Notes: generated by a model from the sequence alone, not told the origin. A DNA stretch of 64,000 bases from Nocardioides sp. W7 (GCF_022919075.1 NZ_CP095078.1:2232001-2296000); one strand, 5' to 3'. Positions 35,538-43,520 are shown, numbered from the stretch's first letter. Program-made: numbers and translations.

Positions 35538-36868
35538 TCGGCTCTCCTCAGCTGTCGGCCCCACGCGTGGTCGGGGCGCTCGACGTCGACCGCGTTGCCG
35601 CGCACGACCGTCCGGGTGACGCGGCCGCCGTACCGGAGCCCGTCGTACGCCGAGATCGGGTTGCGGTGGGCGAGCCGGGTCGCCTCGATGCGGAAGTCCA
35701 CACCCGAGTCGTAGACGGCGAGGTCGGCGTCGGCGCCGACCTCGATCCGGCCCTTGGTCGACAGCCCGACCAGGTCGGCGGTGTTGTGCGACATCCAGCG
35801 GCTGACGCTGCTCAGCGCGATGTTGCGGCGGCGGGCCTCCTGGGCGACCGCGCTGAAGCCGACCTGCAGGCCGGACACGCCGCCCCAGGCCTGCTGCAGG
35901 TCACCGCCACCGCGGAACTTCTCCTCGGCGGTCGCGGGGGAGTGGTCGCTGACGATCGTGTCGATGACACCGGCGCGCAGCGCCTGCCAGAGCTCCTCGC
36001 GGTTGCCGGCGTCGCGGATCGGCGGGCAGCACTTGAACTGCGGCGCGGCGTCCGGGATGTCCTCGGCGGCGAAGCAGAGGTAGTGCGGGCAGGTCTCGAC
36101 GCTCAGCCGCAGCCCCTCGGCCCTGGCGTCGGCGATCAGGTCGAGCGCCCGGGCGCTGGACAGGTGCAGCACGTGCACCCGTGCGCCGGTCTCGCGGGCG
36201 CCCTCGATCACCTGCCTGATCGCGGCCAGCTCGGCCTCGTCGGGGCGCGAGCGGACGAAGTCGGCGTACGCCCGGCTCGGCGGCGCGGGGGCGTCCTCGA
36301 GCACCCGGGCGTCCTCGGCGTGCACGATCATCAGCCCGTCGAAGCGGGCGATCTCGTCGAGCGCGTCGCGGAACTGGGCGGGGTCCAGGGGCGGGAACTC
36401 CTCGACCCCGCTGGGGGCCAGGAAGCACTTGAAGCCGAAGACGCCCGCCTCCCACAGCGGCAGCAGGTCGGCCCGGTTGCCGGGCACCGCGCCGCCCCAG
36501 AAGCCCACGTCGACCATCAGCTCGCCCAGGGCCGCCTGCTGCTTGACCCGTAGCCCCTCCAGCGTGGTGGTGGGCGGGATGGAGTTCAGCGGCATGTCGA
36601 CCAGAGTGGTGGCGCCGCCGAGCGCCGCCGCCTCGGTCGCGGAGACGAAGCCCTCCCACTCCGTGCGGCCCGGCTCGTTGATGTGCACGTGGGTGTCGAC
36701 GACGCCGGGGACGACGTACGCCGTGTCGGGCACCTGCAGCACCAGCCCGTCCACGTCGTGCTCGAACGGCTCCACCCCCGCGATCGTCTCGTGCCGGATG
36801 GTCACCGTGGCCGGCACGAACTCGTCGCCGACGAGCACCCGCTGCGCCCGGAGGGCGTCGATCCTCAC
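35534..36868 (-). CDS. allB: Allantoinase
   Basis: 444 aa from a GTG. Cyclic amidohydrolase motifs: metal pair VVDTHVHINEPGRTEWEG, carboxylated Lys in GVFGFKCFL, His ligands in IVHAEDA and VHVLHLSSA, and the Asp in VSDHSPAT. It opens (S)-allantoin to allantoate. It overlaps uox upstream and pucG downstream by 4 nt each. Dihydroorotase and hydantoinase are less likely because of the FKCFL and CPHYL signatures and the operon. Confidence 0.93.
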   Translation of the reverse strand: MRIDALRAQRVLVGDEFVPATVTIRHETIAGVEPFEHDVDGLVLQVPDTAYVVPGVVDTHVHINEPGRTEWEGFVSATEAAALGGATTLVDMPLNSIPPTTTLEGLRVKQQAALGELMVDVGFWGGAVPGNRADLLPLWEAGVFGFKCFLAPSGVEEFPPLDPAQFRDALDEIARFDGLMIVHAEDARVLEDAPAPPSRAYADFVRSRPDEAELAAIRQVIEGARETGARVHVLHLSSARALDLIADARAEGLRLSVETCPHYLCFAAEDIPDAAPQFKCCPPIRDAGNREELWQALRAGVIDTIVSDHSPATAEEKFRGGGDLQQAWGGVSGLQVGFSAVAQEARRRNIALSSVSRWMSHNTADLVGLSTKGRIEVGADADLAVYDSGVDFRIEATRLAHRNPISAYDGLRYGGRVTRTVVRGNAVDVERPDHAWGRQLRRAE

Positions 36869-37731
36869 GGGGAGTCCTCGCGCAGCACGGTGGCCTGGAT
36901 CAGGCCGTAGGGGCGGTCGGCGGCGACGAACACCTCGCCCGGGTTGTCCAGGCCGAACGGCTCCAGGTCGACGAGGAAGTGGTGCTTGTTGGGGCACGAC
37001 AGGCTGACCTCCGCGACCTCGTCGTACCGCTCCAGGACGGCCTTGCCCATCTCGAAGATGGTCTGCTGCAGGGCCAGCGAGTGCAGGTCGGCGAAGGTCT
37101 GGAGGAGTACGCCGCGGATGCCCGCGTACAGCGCGTCGAAGTCGTGGTCGGTCCCGGTGTAGCGCCAGGTCGCCGTGAGGCTGGTGGCGAGGATCCGGTC
37201 GGTGGTCTCGGCCAGGGTCGTGTAGCGGTCCCGGGGGAAGCCGTGGAACTCCGAGCCGGTGCTCTTCAGGATCGTGCAGTCGCGCAGCCCGCTCACGACC
37301 GAGGTCTCGTCGCCGTCCAGGGTCACCGTGCAGGTGCGAGTCTCGCGGCCGGAACGGACGAACGAGTGGTCGTGATCGTTGATCCGCTCCCAGGCGTACT
37401 GCTCGGCGGAGAACTCGCCGCCCGTCACCCACGGGAAGCTCCCGACGAAGTGGTCGCCCAGCGTCACCAGGAACCGCTCGGGGGAGTGGACGCCGTACTC
37501 CTTGGCGAACGCGTAGACGGTGTTCTTCTGGGTGTCGGTCGCGACGACCTGGCTGTTGTCGCCGGCGGTGTGGCAGGCCTCGAAGTCGCCGCGCAGCTGG
37601 GTGGTGACGTTGAGGTCCTCGATCACGTGGCGCTGCTCGTCGGTCGAGCCTGTCGAGACCCGCGTGACCTTCACGAGCCGGCACTCGGCCTTGCCGTACT
37701 GGTTCGGCCCCAGGACGATGCGTCCGCTCAA
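36865..37731 (-). CDS. uox: Urate oxidase (uricase)
   Basis: 288 aa from a TTG at 37731, 4 nt after the uraH stop. Two T-fold domains: AGDNSQVVATDTQKNTVYAF carries the catalytic Thr/Asp region; NDHDHSF, LKSTGSEFHGFPRDRYTTL, LALQQTIFEMG, PNKHHFLVDLEPFG and DNPGEVFVAADRPYGLI follow. It turns urate into 5-hydroxyisourate and H2O2. Two oddities appear against Arthrobacter uricase (from memory): VSTGSTDEQ replaces NTA near residue 24, and about 14 C-terminal residues are missing because the gene ends in the allB overlap. Confidence 0.94.
   Translation of the reverse strand: MSGRIVLGPNQYGKAECRLVKVTRVSTGSTDEQRHVIEDLNVTTQLRGDFEACHTAGDNSQVVATDTQKNTVYAFAKEYGVHSPERFLVTLGDHFVGSFPWVTGGEFSAEQYAWERINDHDHSFVRSGRETRTCTVTLDGDETSVVSGLRDCTILKSTGSEFHGFPRDRYTTLAETTDRILATSLTATWRYTGTDHDFDALYAGIRGVLLQTFADLHSLALQQTIFEMGKAVLERYDEVAEVSLSCPNKHHFLVDLEPFGLDNPGEVFVAADRPYGLIQATVLREDSP
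37642..37660. repeat. 19-nt repeat copy B (inside uox)
   Basis: Identical to copy A at 31078-31096 and in the same orientation. Here it inserts about six residues (VSTGST plus flanks) into a surface beta-hairpin of uricase without breaking the frame. Confidence 0.75.
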
Positions 37732-37735
37732 CGGG

Positions 37736-38056
37736 TCAGCTCCCTCGGTAGGTGGTGTAGGAGTACGGGCTCAGCAGCAGCGCCACGTGGAAGTGCGGCT
37801 GCTCCTCGTCGACGGTGAAGGCGAGCTCGACGGTCGGGAAGAACGTGTCGCGCTCGGCGTCGTCGAACCACGGGCCGGTCTCGAAGACGAGGGCGTGCGG
37901 ACCGCTGCCGACCTCGGCGTCGAAGCGGACGCGGCCGTCGCCGTCGGTGACCGCGGTCGCCAGTGTGGCGCCGTCGGGTCCGGTCAGGGCCAGGCTCAGC
38001 CCGGACGCCGGGCGGCCGAGCGCCGCGTCGAGGACGTGGGTGCTCAGGGTGCTCAT
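37736..38056 (-). CDS. uraH: 5-hydroxyisourate hydrolase
   Basis: 106 aa, typical of the transthyretin-like HIUases. STHVLDAALGRPA at the N-terminus holds the catalytic His, FFPTVELAFTV lies in the middle, and the diagnostic C-terminal YRGS is present. It hydrolyses 5-hydroxyisourate to OHCU in the cytoplasm. It overlaps uraD upstream (ATGA) and is followed by uox, so three consecutive steps are encoded together. Confidence 0.95.
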   Translation of the reverse strand: MSTLSTHVLDAALGRPASGLSLALTGPDGATLATAVTDGDGRVRFDAEVGSGPHALVFETGPWFDDAERDTFFPTVELAFTVDEEQPHFHVALLLSPYSYTTYRGS

Positions 38057-38547
38057 GCGACCAGCGCCTCCAGTCGGAGGACGGCGATCTCCGCGAGCTG
38101 GCCGCGGGTCACCTCGCGCTCGGTGGCGTCGTCGTGGCCGAGCCGCTCCTCCAGGAGGGCGAGCATCTCCTCGGCGCTGCGCCCGGCCGCCCGGACCAGG
38201 TAGATCCGGTCGAACCGTTCCTCGTAGCGCCGGTTGCTCATCGCCAGTCGCTCCTGCACGTCCGCGTCGTCGGGATCGATGCCGGCCTGCTCCCCGCGCG
38301 CCATCGCGGCACTGGTCCCGCTGCCCCGGTGCCGCTCGCCGATCCGCGGGTGGTCGGCCAGCGCGGCGGCCACCTCCGCGTCGGTCCAGGTGCTCGCCTG
38401 CTTGGCCGCGGCCTCGTGCAGCGCCGCGGCGTCGCCGTACGGCCGGCCGGCGACGAGTGCCTCGACCCACGACTCGATCGCCACGCACGGCCGCAGCACC
38501 TCGGCCGCAGCCTCCGCACCCAGCTCGTCGAACTCCTCGATCTGCAC
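38053..38547 (-). CDS. uraD: OHCU decarboxylase
   Basis: 164 aa from the GTG at 38547, which has GGAGG at ideal spacing; GTGs at 38553 and 38565 are alternatives. The signature HPRIGER is present, with WVEALVAGRPYGDAAALHEA upstream and the FDRIYLVRAAGRSAEEML region (FxxxFxxRxxGxS-like). It decarboxylates 2-oxo-4-hydroxy-4-carboxy-5-ureidoimidazoline to (S)-allantoin. First gene of the ten-gene purine operon. Confidence 0.92.
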   Translation of the reverse strand: MQIEEFDELGAEAAAEVLRPCVAIESWVEALVAGRPYGDAAALHEAAAKQASTWTDAEVAAALADHPRIGERHRGSGTSAAMARGEQAGIDPDDADVQERLAMSNRRYEERFDRIYLVRAAGRSAEEMLALLEERLGHDDATEREVTRGQLAEIAVLRLEALVA

Positions 38548-38581
38548 TCGCACTCCCTCCACCACTCCGCTCCGCCCGCTG

Positions 38582-38634
38582 AAACTAGGACCCGGATGTG
38601 ACGCGAACCCGAAACATCCGTTTCACAGGCGTTA
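38582..38634 (-). promoter_or_regulatory. Purine-island promoter 2 (uraD operon)
   Basis: On the minus strand the box TAACGCCTGTGAAACG (38619-38634) differs at two adjacent bases from the box at 28314-28329. A -10 TAGTTT (38582-38587) inside TCCTAG follows 31 nt later, the same spacing as there. GAAAC-N4-GTTTC at the downstream edge of the box is a perfect palindrome and a candidate regulator site. Confidence 0.62.
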
Positions 38635-38672
38635 CGTTCCGCCAGACCCTGCGCCATGTCCAGCAAAACCAA

Positions 38673-38730
38673 CCGCCGAGTCAGCAGTAATGGCGGGCCG
38701 AGTCAGCACCAGTAGTGCTGACTCGGCGGG
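38673..38730 (-). terminator. Repeat-built terminator after the amidase gene
   Basis: Read on the minus strand, the base right after the amidase stop begins CCGCCGAGTCAGCA (38717-38730). Its exact 14-base complement lies at 38673-38686 and is followed by TTGGTTTT, a terminator-like layout. A further near-copy at 38698-38709 can instead pair perfectly (12 bp, 5-nt loop) with the first arm. The element separates the acetamidase/amidase pair from the uraD promoter. Confidence 0.6.
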
Positions 38731-40224
38731 TCAGGTGGCGAGCTCGAGGAGGTCCTGGTCGCGGCCGGGCGCGGCGAGCAGGCTCACGCCGCAGGGCAGG
38801 CCGCTGGTGGCGGTGAGCGGGATGCTGACGGCGGGCAGACCGCCCAGCCCGGCGAGGCAGGTCAGGGTCATGGTCGCGGTGCGCACCGGCCCGAGGTCGG
38901 CGCCGAGCCGCGGTGCGACCGACGACGCCGAGGGCAGCACCAGTACGTCGTCGCCGACCAGCTCGCGGATCCGGTCGCGGGCGGCGACCACCGTCGCGCG
39001 GGCCGCGGCGGCCTGCTCGTCGCCGATGGTCGCGGCGTTCTCGAACCGACCGCGGACGTCGGGTCCGAGCGTGTCCAGGCGACCGGTCAGCCACTCGCCG
39101 CGGACCTGCCACGCCTCCCAGGCCTGCCACGTCTGGAACGCCGCCAGCCAGGTGGGCAGCTCACCGAGCGGCCAGTCCGGTCCTGGCTCCACGGGCAGGG
39201 TCCGCACCGCCGCCGCCACGTCGGGATCGGCGAGCGCGGTCAGCGCGGGCACGCCGACCAGCCGGCGGCCGGCGGTCGTCGTACCGCCCGGGGGCAGCAG
39301 CACCTCGCCGACCCGCCGCAGCAGCTCGGCCGAGCGGGTCAGCCACCCGACGGCGTCGAAGGTGGGGGCGAGGGCGAGCAGGCCGGAGGTGTCGACCAGG
39401 TCGTGCGTGGTGCGGATCCCGTAGAGGCCCTGGTACGCCGCCGGCACCCGGATCGAGCCGCCGGTGTCGGTGCCGAGCCCGATCGTGGCCTGGCCGAGCG
39501 AGACCGCACTGGCCGAGCCGGAGGTCGACCCACCGCTCATCCGGTACGGCGCCCGCGGGTTGGGCGGCGCGCCCGAGCGCGCGTTGGTGCCGGCCAGGGA
39601 GTAGGCGAACTCGTCGGTGCGGGCGATCCCGCGGACGTCGGCGCCGGCGTCGAGCAGCCGGTCGACGACCGCCGCGGACTCGGTCTCGACGGGCGCTGCG
39701 GCCAGCCAGGCGGGGTTGCCCGCGCCGACGCGGTGGCCGGCGACGGCGTACAGGTCCTTCACGGCGACGCTCTCGCCGTCGAGGACCCCGCAGCCCGTGG
39801 CGGGCACGAGGGGGTCGCCGACGACCCGCCAGATCCGGGTGTCGAGCGCGGGCGCCGGGACCGAGACGTGCGCGGCGGTGACCGCCCAGCCGTCGGCGAG
39901 CCGGGCCCAGAGCTGGGTCTGCTGGCCGCGGCCGCCGCGCTCGAGCTCGGTGACCGCGACGACGAGCGCGTGGTCGTCGTCGATGGTCTGCACGTGGGTC
40001 TGCACGATCCGGCGCGGGGGAGCGCCGCCGCGCCCGCCGCGGAACGCGCTGATCATGTCGTGGCCGACCAGCAGGCCGTTCGCGTCGCCGCGCAGCGTCG
40101 TGGGACCGGGTGCGAAGAGCCGGTCCAGCGCGGCCAGGTCGTTGCTCATCAGGGCCTGCTCGTAGGCCCGGAACGCCTCGACCAGGCCGGCCGGTACCGG
40201 CAAAGGTGAGCCGGTCGCGGTCAC
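38731..40224 (-). CDS. AtzH-like domain fused to amidase
   Basis: 497 aa from a GTG overlapping the acetamidase stop. Residues 1-125 form a SnoaL/AtzH-like domain (FRAYEQALMSNDLAALDRLF, GHDMISAFRGGRGG, QTQLWARLADGWAVTAAHVS). Residues 135-495 form an amidase-signature hydrolase with Lys in SVAVKDLYAV, a Ser in GGSTSGSASAVSLG and the nucleophile region GTDTGGSIRVPA. AtzH proteins accompany the AtzE amidase in cyanurate/biuret breakdown. Here it may act on an amide from ureide catabolism, such as an oxalurate product; that is inference. Confidence 0.82.
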   Translation of the reverse strand: MTATGSPLPVPAGLVEAFRAYEQALMSNDLAALDRLFAPGPTTLRGDANGLLVGHDMISAFRGGRGGAPPRRIVQTHVQTIDDDHALVVAVTELERGGRGQQTQLWARLADGWAVTAAHVSVPAPALDTRIWRVVGDPLVPATGCGVLDGESVAVKDLYAVAGHRVGAGNPAWLAAAPVETESAAVVDRLLDAGADVRGIARTDEFAYSLAGTNARSGAPPNPRAPYRMSGGSTSGSASAVSLGQATIGLGTDTGGSIRVPAAYQGLYGIRTTHDLVDTSGLLALAPTFDAVGWLTRSAELLRRVGEVLLPPGGTTTAGRRLVGVPALTALADPDVAAAVRTLPVEPGPDWPLGELPTWLAAFQTWQAWEAWQVRGEWLTGRLDTLGPDVRGRFENAATIGDEQAAAARATVVAARDRIRELVGDDVLVLPSASSVAPRLGADLGPVRTATMTLTCLAGLGGLPAVSIPLTATSGLPCGVSLLAAPGRDQDLLELAT

Positions 40225-41294
40225 GTGAAGTCCGCCTTCCGGATCCGCGCGTGCACGCCCTTCACCACGTCCACGACCTGCGAGATGTCGAAGTCGGTGG
40301 CGGCGGAGAGGTAGGCGTAGGCCAGCCGGGGGTCCATGCCGTAGCGGGCGCCGAGCAGCGCGATCGCGGCGCGGACGCAGTTCTGGACGGCGACGTCGAG
40401 GTCCTCGTCCATCCCGGTCGGGACCAGGTGCTCCGAGGTCTCGGCGAGCGGGCCCGCGAGGTCGCCGAAGCGTCGTACGGCGTCCTCGTGCGGGACCACG
40501 TCGAAGCGCACCGTCGCCCGCAGCGAGGCCTCCATCGCGGTCAGCGACACCTCGCCGTCGCCCTGGGCGAAGTGCGGGTCGCCGACGTACGCGAGCGCGC
40601 CGGCGACCTGCACCGGCAGGTAGAGCGTCGCGCCGACGGTCAGCAGGTTGAGATCGACGTTGCCGCCGTGCGGGCCGGGCGGCACCGAGTGCGGCCGCTC
40701 GTCGGCGTCGACGGCGACGCCCATGATCCCGAGGAACGGCCGGAGCGGGAACCGCACGCGCCGCTCGCCGCCCTCGACCAGTGGCAGCAGGCCGTGGGCG
40801 CCGTCCCCGCTGACGGTCGCGAAGGCGCTGTAGAGGTCGCCCTCGAGCGGGTACTCGCCGGCCAGCGCGCCCTTCGCGTGCCGGTTCGAGATCACGCCGT
40901 ACGGCACCCGCGGCAGCGTCTCGACCACGGTCATCGCCAGCAGGTCGCCCTTCTCGGCACCGATCACCCGCACCGGTCGGCTGACGACGTGCGGCCCGTC
41001 GACGCCGAAGGTCCGCTCGTACGGCGACGCCGCCAGCGCGATCGCGTCCGCCAGCACCACCTCCGCGCCGTGCCCTGCGAAGAACTTCTCCGGGTCGCGG
41101 CCCTGGTCCTCCAGGATGCCCTCGTGGCTGATCGTGTCGAAGGTGACCTCGGTGCCGGGCTCGACGCTCAGCGCCGGAGCATCGGCGCGGCTCGGCAGCC
41201 GGCCCCACAGCACGGTCTCCGGCGTCGCCCGGAGGTACGTCGCCGCCCGCACGGGTCCGCTGCCCGGCTGCAGCGCCTGGAACGTCGTACTCAT
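40221..41294 (-). CDS. Acetamidase/formamidase family protein
   Basis: 357 aa from the ATG at 41294, with TACGGT 7 nt upstream (probably leaderless). FmdA_AmdA family: VTFDTISHEG near residue 50, GPHVVSRPVRVIGAEKGDLL, the Gly/His-rich HSVPPGPHGGNVDL, and GDPHFAQGDGEVSLTAMEA. It hydrolyses small amides to acid and ammonia. Coupled by GTGA to the AtzH-amidase gene, it likely takes part in nitrogen release from purine or amide breakdown. Confidence 0.88.
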   Translation of the reverse strand: MSTTFQALQPGSGPVRAATYLRATPETVLWGRLPSRADAPALSVEPGTEVTFDTISHEGILEDQGRDPEKFFAGHGAEVVLADAIALAASPYERTFGVDGPHVVSRPVRVIGAEKGDLLAMTVVETLPRVPYGVISNRHAKGALAGEYPLEGDLYSAFATVSGDGAHGLLPLVEGGERRVRFPLRPFLGIMGVAVDADERPHSVPPGPHGGNVDLNLLTVGATLYLPVQVAGALAYVGDPHFAQGDGEVSLTAMEASLRATVRFDVVPHEDAVRRFGDLAGPLAETSEHLVPTGMDEDLDVAVQNCVRAAIALLGARYGMDPRLAYAYLSAATDFDISQVVDVVKGVHARIRKADFT

Positions 41295-41388
41295 GGGCCG
41301 GACCGTACGCAACGTTCGTTTCGAGAATGTTCCGTCGTCCGGGGAACCCGCCGGCCGCTCGCTGCGTCGGGAGGGTGTGGGTGAGCGG

Positions 41389-41889
41389 GTGAGAGAGGCC
41401 GAGTTCGCGGAGTACGCCGCCGCGCGCTGGCCCCGGCTGGTGCGAGCAGCGGTGCTGCTGGGCTGCGACCCGCACGAGGCCGAGGACGTCGCGCAGTCCG
41501 CGCTGGTGCGGTGCCTCGTGCACTGGTCGCGGGTGCGGACCGCCGAGGACCGCGACGGCTATGTGCACCGGGTGCTGGTCAACACCCTCGCCGACACCCA
41601 CCGGCGGCGGTCGCGATCCGAGCTGCCGACGGACCGGTTCCCCGAGCGGGTGCAGCCCGACGGCACGGGCGCCGTCGACGACCGCGACGCGCTCGCCCGG
41701 TCGCTGTCACGGATCACCGCGGAGCAGCGCGAGGCCGTCGTACTCCGCTACTACCTGCACCTGGACGAGCGGCAGATGGCGCGCGTCCTCGACGTCGCGC
41801 CCGGCACCGTGAAGAGCCGGCTGTCCCGGGCCCTGGCGGCACTCGCCGCCGACCCGGCCCTGGCCGAGCGAGGAGGCACCGATGACTGA
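41389..41889 (+). CDS. SigE-like ECF sigma factor
   Basis: About 166 aa from the GTG at 41389 (GTG 41377 is possible and has GGAGG, though too close). Sigma-70 region 2 (AAVLLGCDPHEAEDVAQSAL, HWSRVRTAEDRDGYVHRVLVN) and region 4 (LSRITAEQREAVVLRYYL, VAPGTVKSRLSRAL) are clear. This is the compact SigE-like family of actinobacteria. It overlaps the downstream membrane-protein gene by 8 nt, the usual arrangement with an anti-sigma partner. Confidence 0.92.
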   Translation: MREAEFAEYAAARWPRLVRAAVLLGCDPHEAEDVAQSALVRCLVHWSRVRTAEDRDGYVHRVLVNTLADTHRRRSRSELPTDRFPERVQPDGTGAVDDRDALARSLSRITAEQREAVVLRYYLHLDERQMARVLDVAPGTVKSRLSRALAALAADPALAERGGTDD

Positions 41890-43129
41890 TCTCGAGAGCC
41901 GGATCGTCCGTGAGCTGGAGGCGCGCGCCGACTCCGTGTCCGTGGGTCCGGCCCCGGTCGCCGACATGGTGCGCAGCGCCGGCGTACGACGACGGCGGCC
42001 GCTCGTCGTGCTCGCAGCGGCAGCGGCCGTCGCGGTCGTGGTGGCTGGCGTCGCGGTCGTCGCGCCGTCGTCGGCCCCGGACACCGCGCCCCCGGTCGCG
42101 CCCACGCCGGCTGAGACCCGGTACGTCGGGTACGGGCGGGTGCAGATCGCGGTCCCGGCGGGCTGGGCGGAGGATCGCCCGTGCGGCCCGCCGCTGGAGG
42201 ACGTCGTGTACGTCGGTCGCCCGAATCCCCAGCTCGACTGCTTCGGTCCGCGGCCGGCCGGCGTCGACAGCGTCCAGGTGCTGACCGACCTGGGCCGCGC
42301 CTGGCCCGGCCACGTGCCGGCGGCGCCGCGCCAGGAGCTGGTGATCGACGGGGTGCCGGCCTGGCGCACACCTTTCGTGACGCTCGCCTCCGGCGATGTT
42401 CCGGTCTACGGGGTCCTGGTCGGCTTCCCGGACGACGGCGTGCAGTTGGTCCTCGAGTCGTCGACCGGGATCCCGACACTCGAGAAGCTGCTCGCGGGCA
42501 TCCGGGTGCTCTCCGATCGGCCGCCGACCAAGCGGGTCGGGATCGGGCACGTCTCGGTCGAGGTGCCGATGTCGTGGGCGCGCAACGTGACGAGATGCGG
42601 CATCCCACGCGAAGACACCGTGATCGACCGGACCGCTCACCGTGCCTGCCAGGTGCCGCGGCGCCCGGGGGTCGAGAGCGTCCTGCCGTCGAACGTGGAC
42701 CCGCGCACGATCTCGAGCGTCCGCTACGACCTGCACGAGGTGGAGGTCGACGGCGTGCCGGTGCTTCGCTCGGCACCGGTGTGCGACGAGGGGGAGCCGG
42801 AGGTGTGCCGGGCTGCGGTCTGGGTCCCCTCCGAGCGGGCCGGGATCCTGGTCGACTCCTCGACCGACGCCGCGACCGTCGACCGGCTGCTCGACACCCT
42901 GAGCATCGACCCCACGCAGGTGGCGGTGCCTCCGCCGTACCGCCTCGGCGATGGTGTGTCGTTAGCCCTGGCTCCCTACCTCCAGCGCCTGCAGGAGGTA
43001 GGGCTCGCCGTGGGGGTCGCCGCGGACGGATCGGGCGGTCAGAAGGTGCTCGCGGTGACCCCGGAGGTCGGGACGATGGTGCCCGTCGGCAGCGCTGTGC
43101 GGGTCGAGATGGGGCGCGGAACGTCGTAG
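41882..43129 (+). CDS. Membrane protein with duplicated domain and PASTA-like C-terminus
   Basis: 415 aa. Cytoplasmic N-terminus (about 1-40), one transmembrane segment (about 41-60, VVLAAAAAVAVVVAGVAVVA), then two extracytoplasmic repeats of about 130 residues starting YGRVQIAVPAGWAEDRPCGP and IGHVSVEVPMSWARNVTRCG, each with conserved Cys. The last 55 residues (YLQRLQEVGLAVGVAADGSG, then VTPEVGTMVPVGSAVRVEMG) resemble one PASTA module. Position suggests a signal-sensing anti-sigma factor, although no zinc HxxxCxxC motif is present. Confidence 0.7.
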   Translation: MTDLESRIVRELEARADSVSVGPAPVADMVRSAGVRRRRPLVVLAAAAAVAVVVAGVAVVAPSSAPDTAPPVAPTPAETRYVGYGRVQIAVPAGWAEDRPCGPPLEDVVYVGRPNPQLDCFGPRPAGVDSVQVLTDLGRAWPGHVPAAPRQELVIDGVPAWRTPFVTLASGDVPVYGVLVGFPDDGVQLVLESSTGIPTLEKLLAGIRVLSDRPPTKRVGIGHVSVEVPMSWARNVTRCGIPREDTVIDRTAHRACQVPRRPGVESVLPSNVDPRTISSVRYDLHEVEVDGVPVLRSAPVCDEGEPEVCRAAVWVPSERAGILVDSSTDAATVDRLLDTLSIDPTQVAVPPPYRLGDGVSLALAPYLQRLQEVGLAVGVAADGSGGQKVLAVTPEVGTMVPVGSAVRVEMGRGTS

Positions 43130-43138
43130 CGTCGGTCC

Positions 43139-43513
43139 ATGCACCGATCGCGCATCGGCCTCGTGCTCGTCGACCACCCGGCGTCGGACTGGGAGGCGGG
43201 TCTGGCGTTCTGGGCCGGAGTCCAGGGCGTGCCGCCGACGGGAGACGATGACGCGTTCCGCTCGCTCGGCTCGATCGCCGGGGTCGCGCTCGAGTCGCAG
43301 CGCATCGGCGAGGGGACCCCGGCGCGCGTCCACCTCGACATCGAGACCGACGACGTGCCGGCCGAGGTCGAGCGGGTGGTCGGCCTCGGGGCGACGGTCA
43401 TGACGCCGCACGACGGCTGGGCCGTCCTGCTGGACCCGGGTGGGCTGGTGTTCTGCGTGGTGCCGGTGCAGACGGGCGAGGAGTTCGAGAAGCACGCCCT
43501 GGTCTGGGACTGA
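43139..43513 (+). CDS. VOC/glyoxalase-like protein
   Basis: 124 aa, one vicinal-oxygen-chelate domain: RIGLVLVDHP, LAFWAGVQGVPP, RVHLDIETDDVPAEVERVVGLGA, and WAVLLDPGGLVFCVVP. Actinobacterial glyoxalase-like proteins of this kind lack an assigned substrate; some of the metal ligands typical of glyoxalase I are not evident. It may follow the membrane-protein gene in the same transcript (9-bp gap). It converges on the DUF202 gene. Confidence 0.8.
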   Translation: MHRSRIGLVLVDHPASDWEAGLAFWAGVQGVPPTGDDDAFRSLGSIAGVALESQRIGEGTPARVHLDIETDDVPAEVERVVGLGATVMTPHDGWAVLLDPGGLVFCVVPVQTGEEFEKHALVWD

Positions 43514-43520
43514 CGGCCTC

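Noticed and set aside
38673..38730. CRISPR-like repeats
   Set aside because: Only three short arms in mixed orientation with unequal spacers, and no cas genes in the window; better read as a hairpin-forming repeat.
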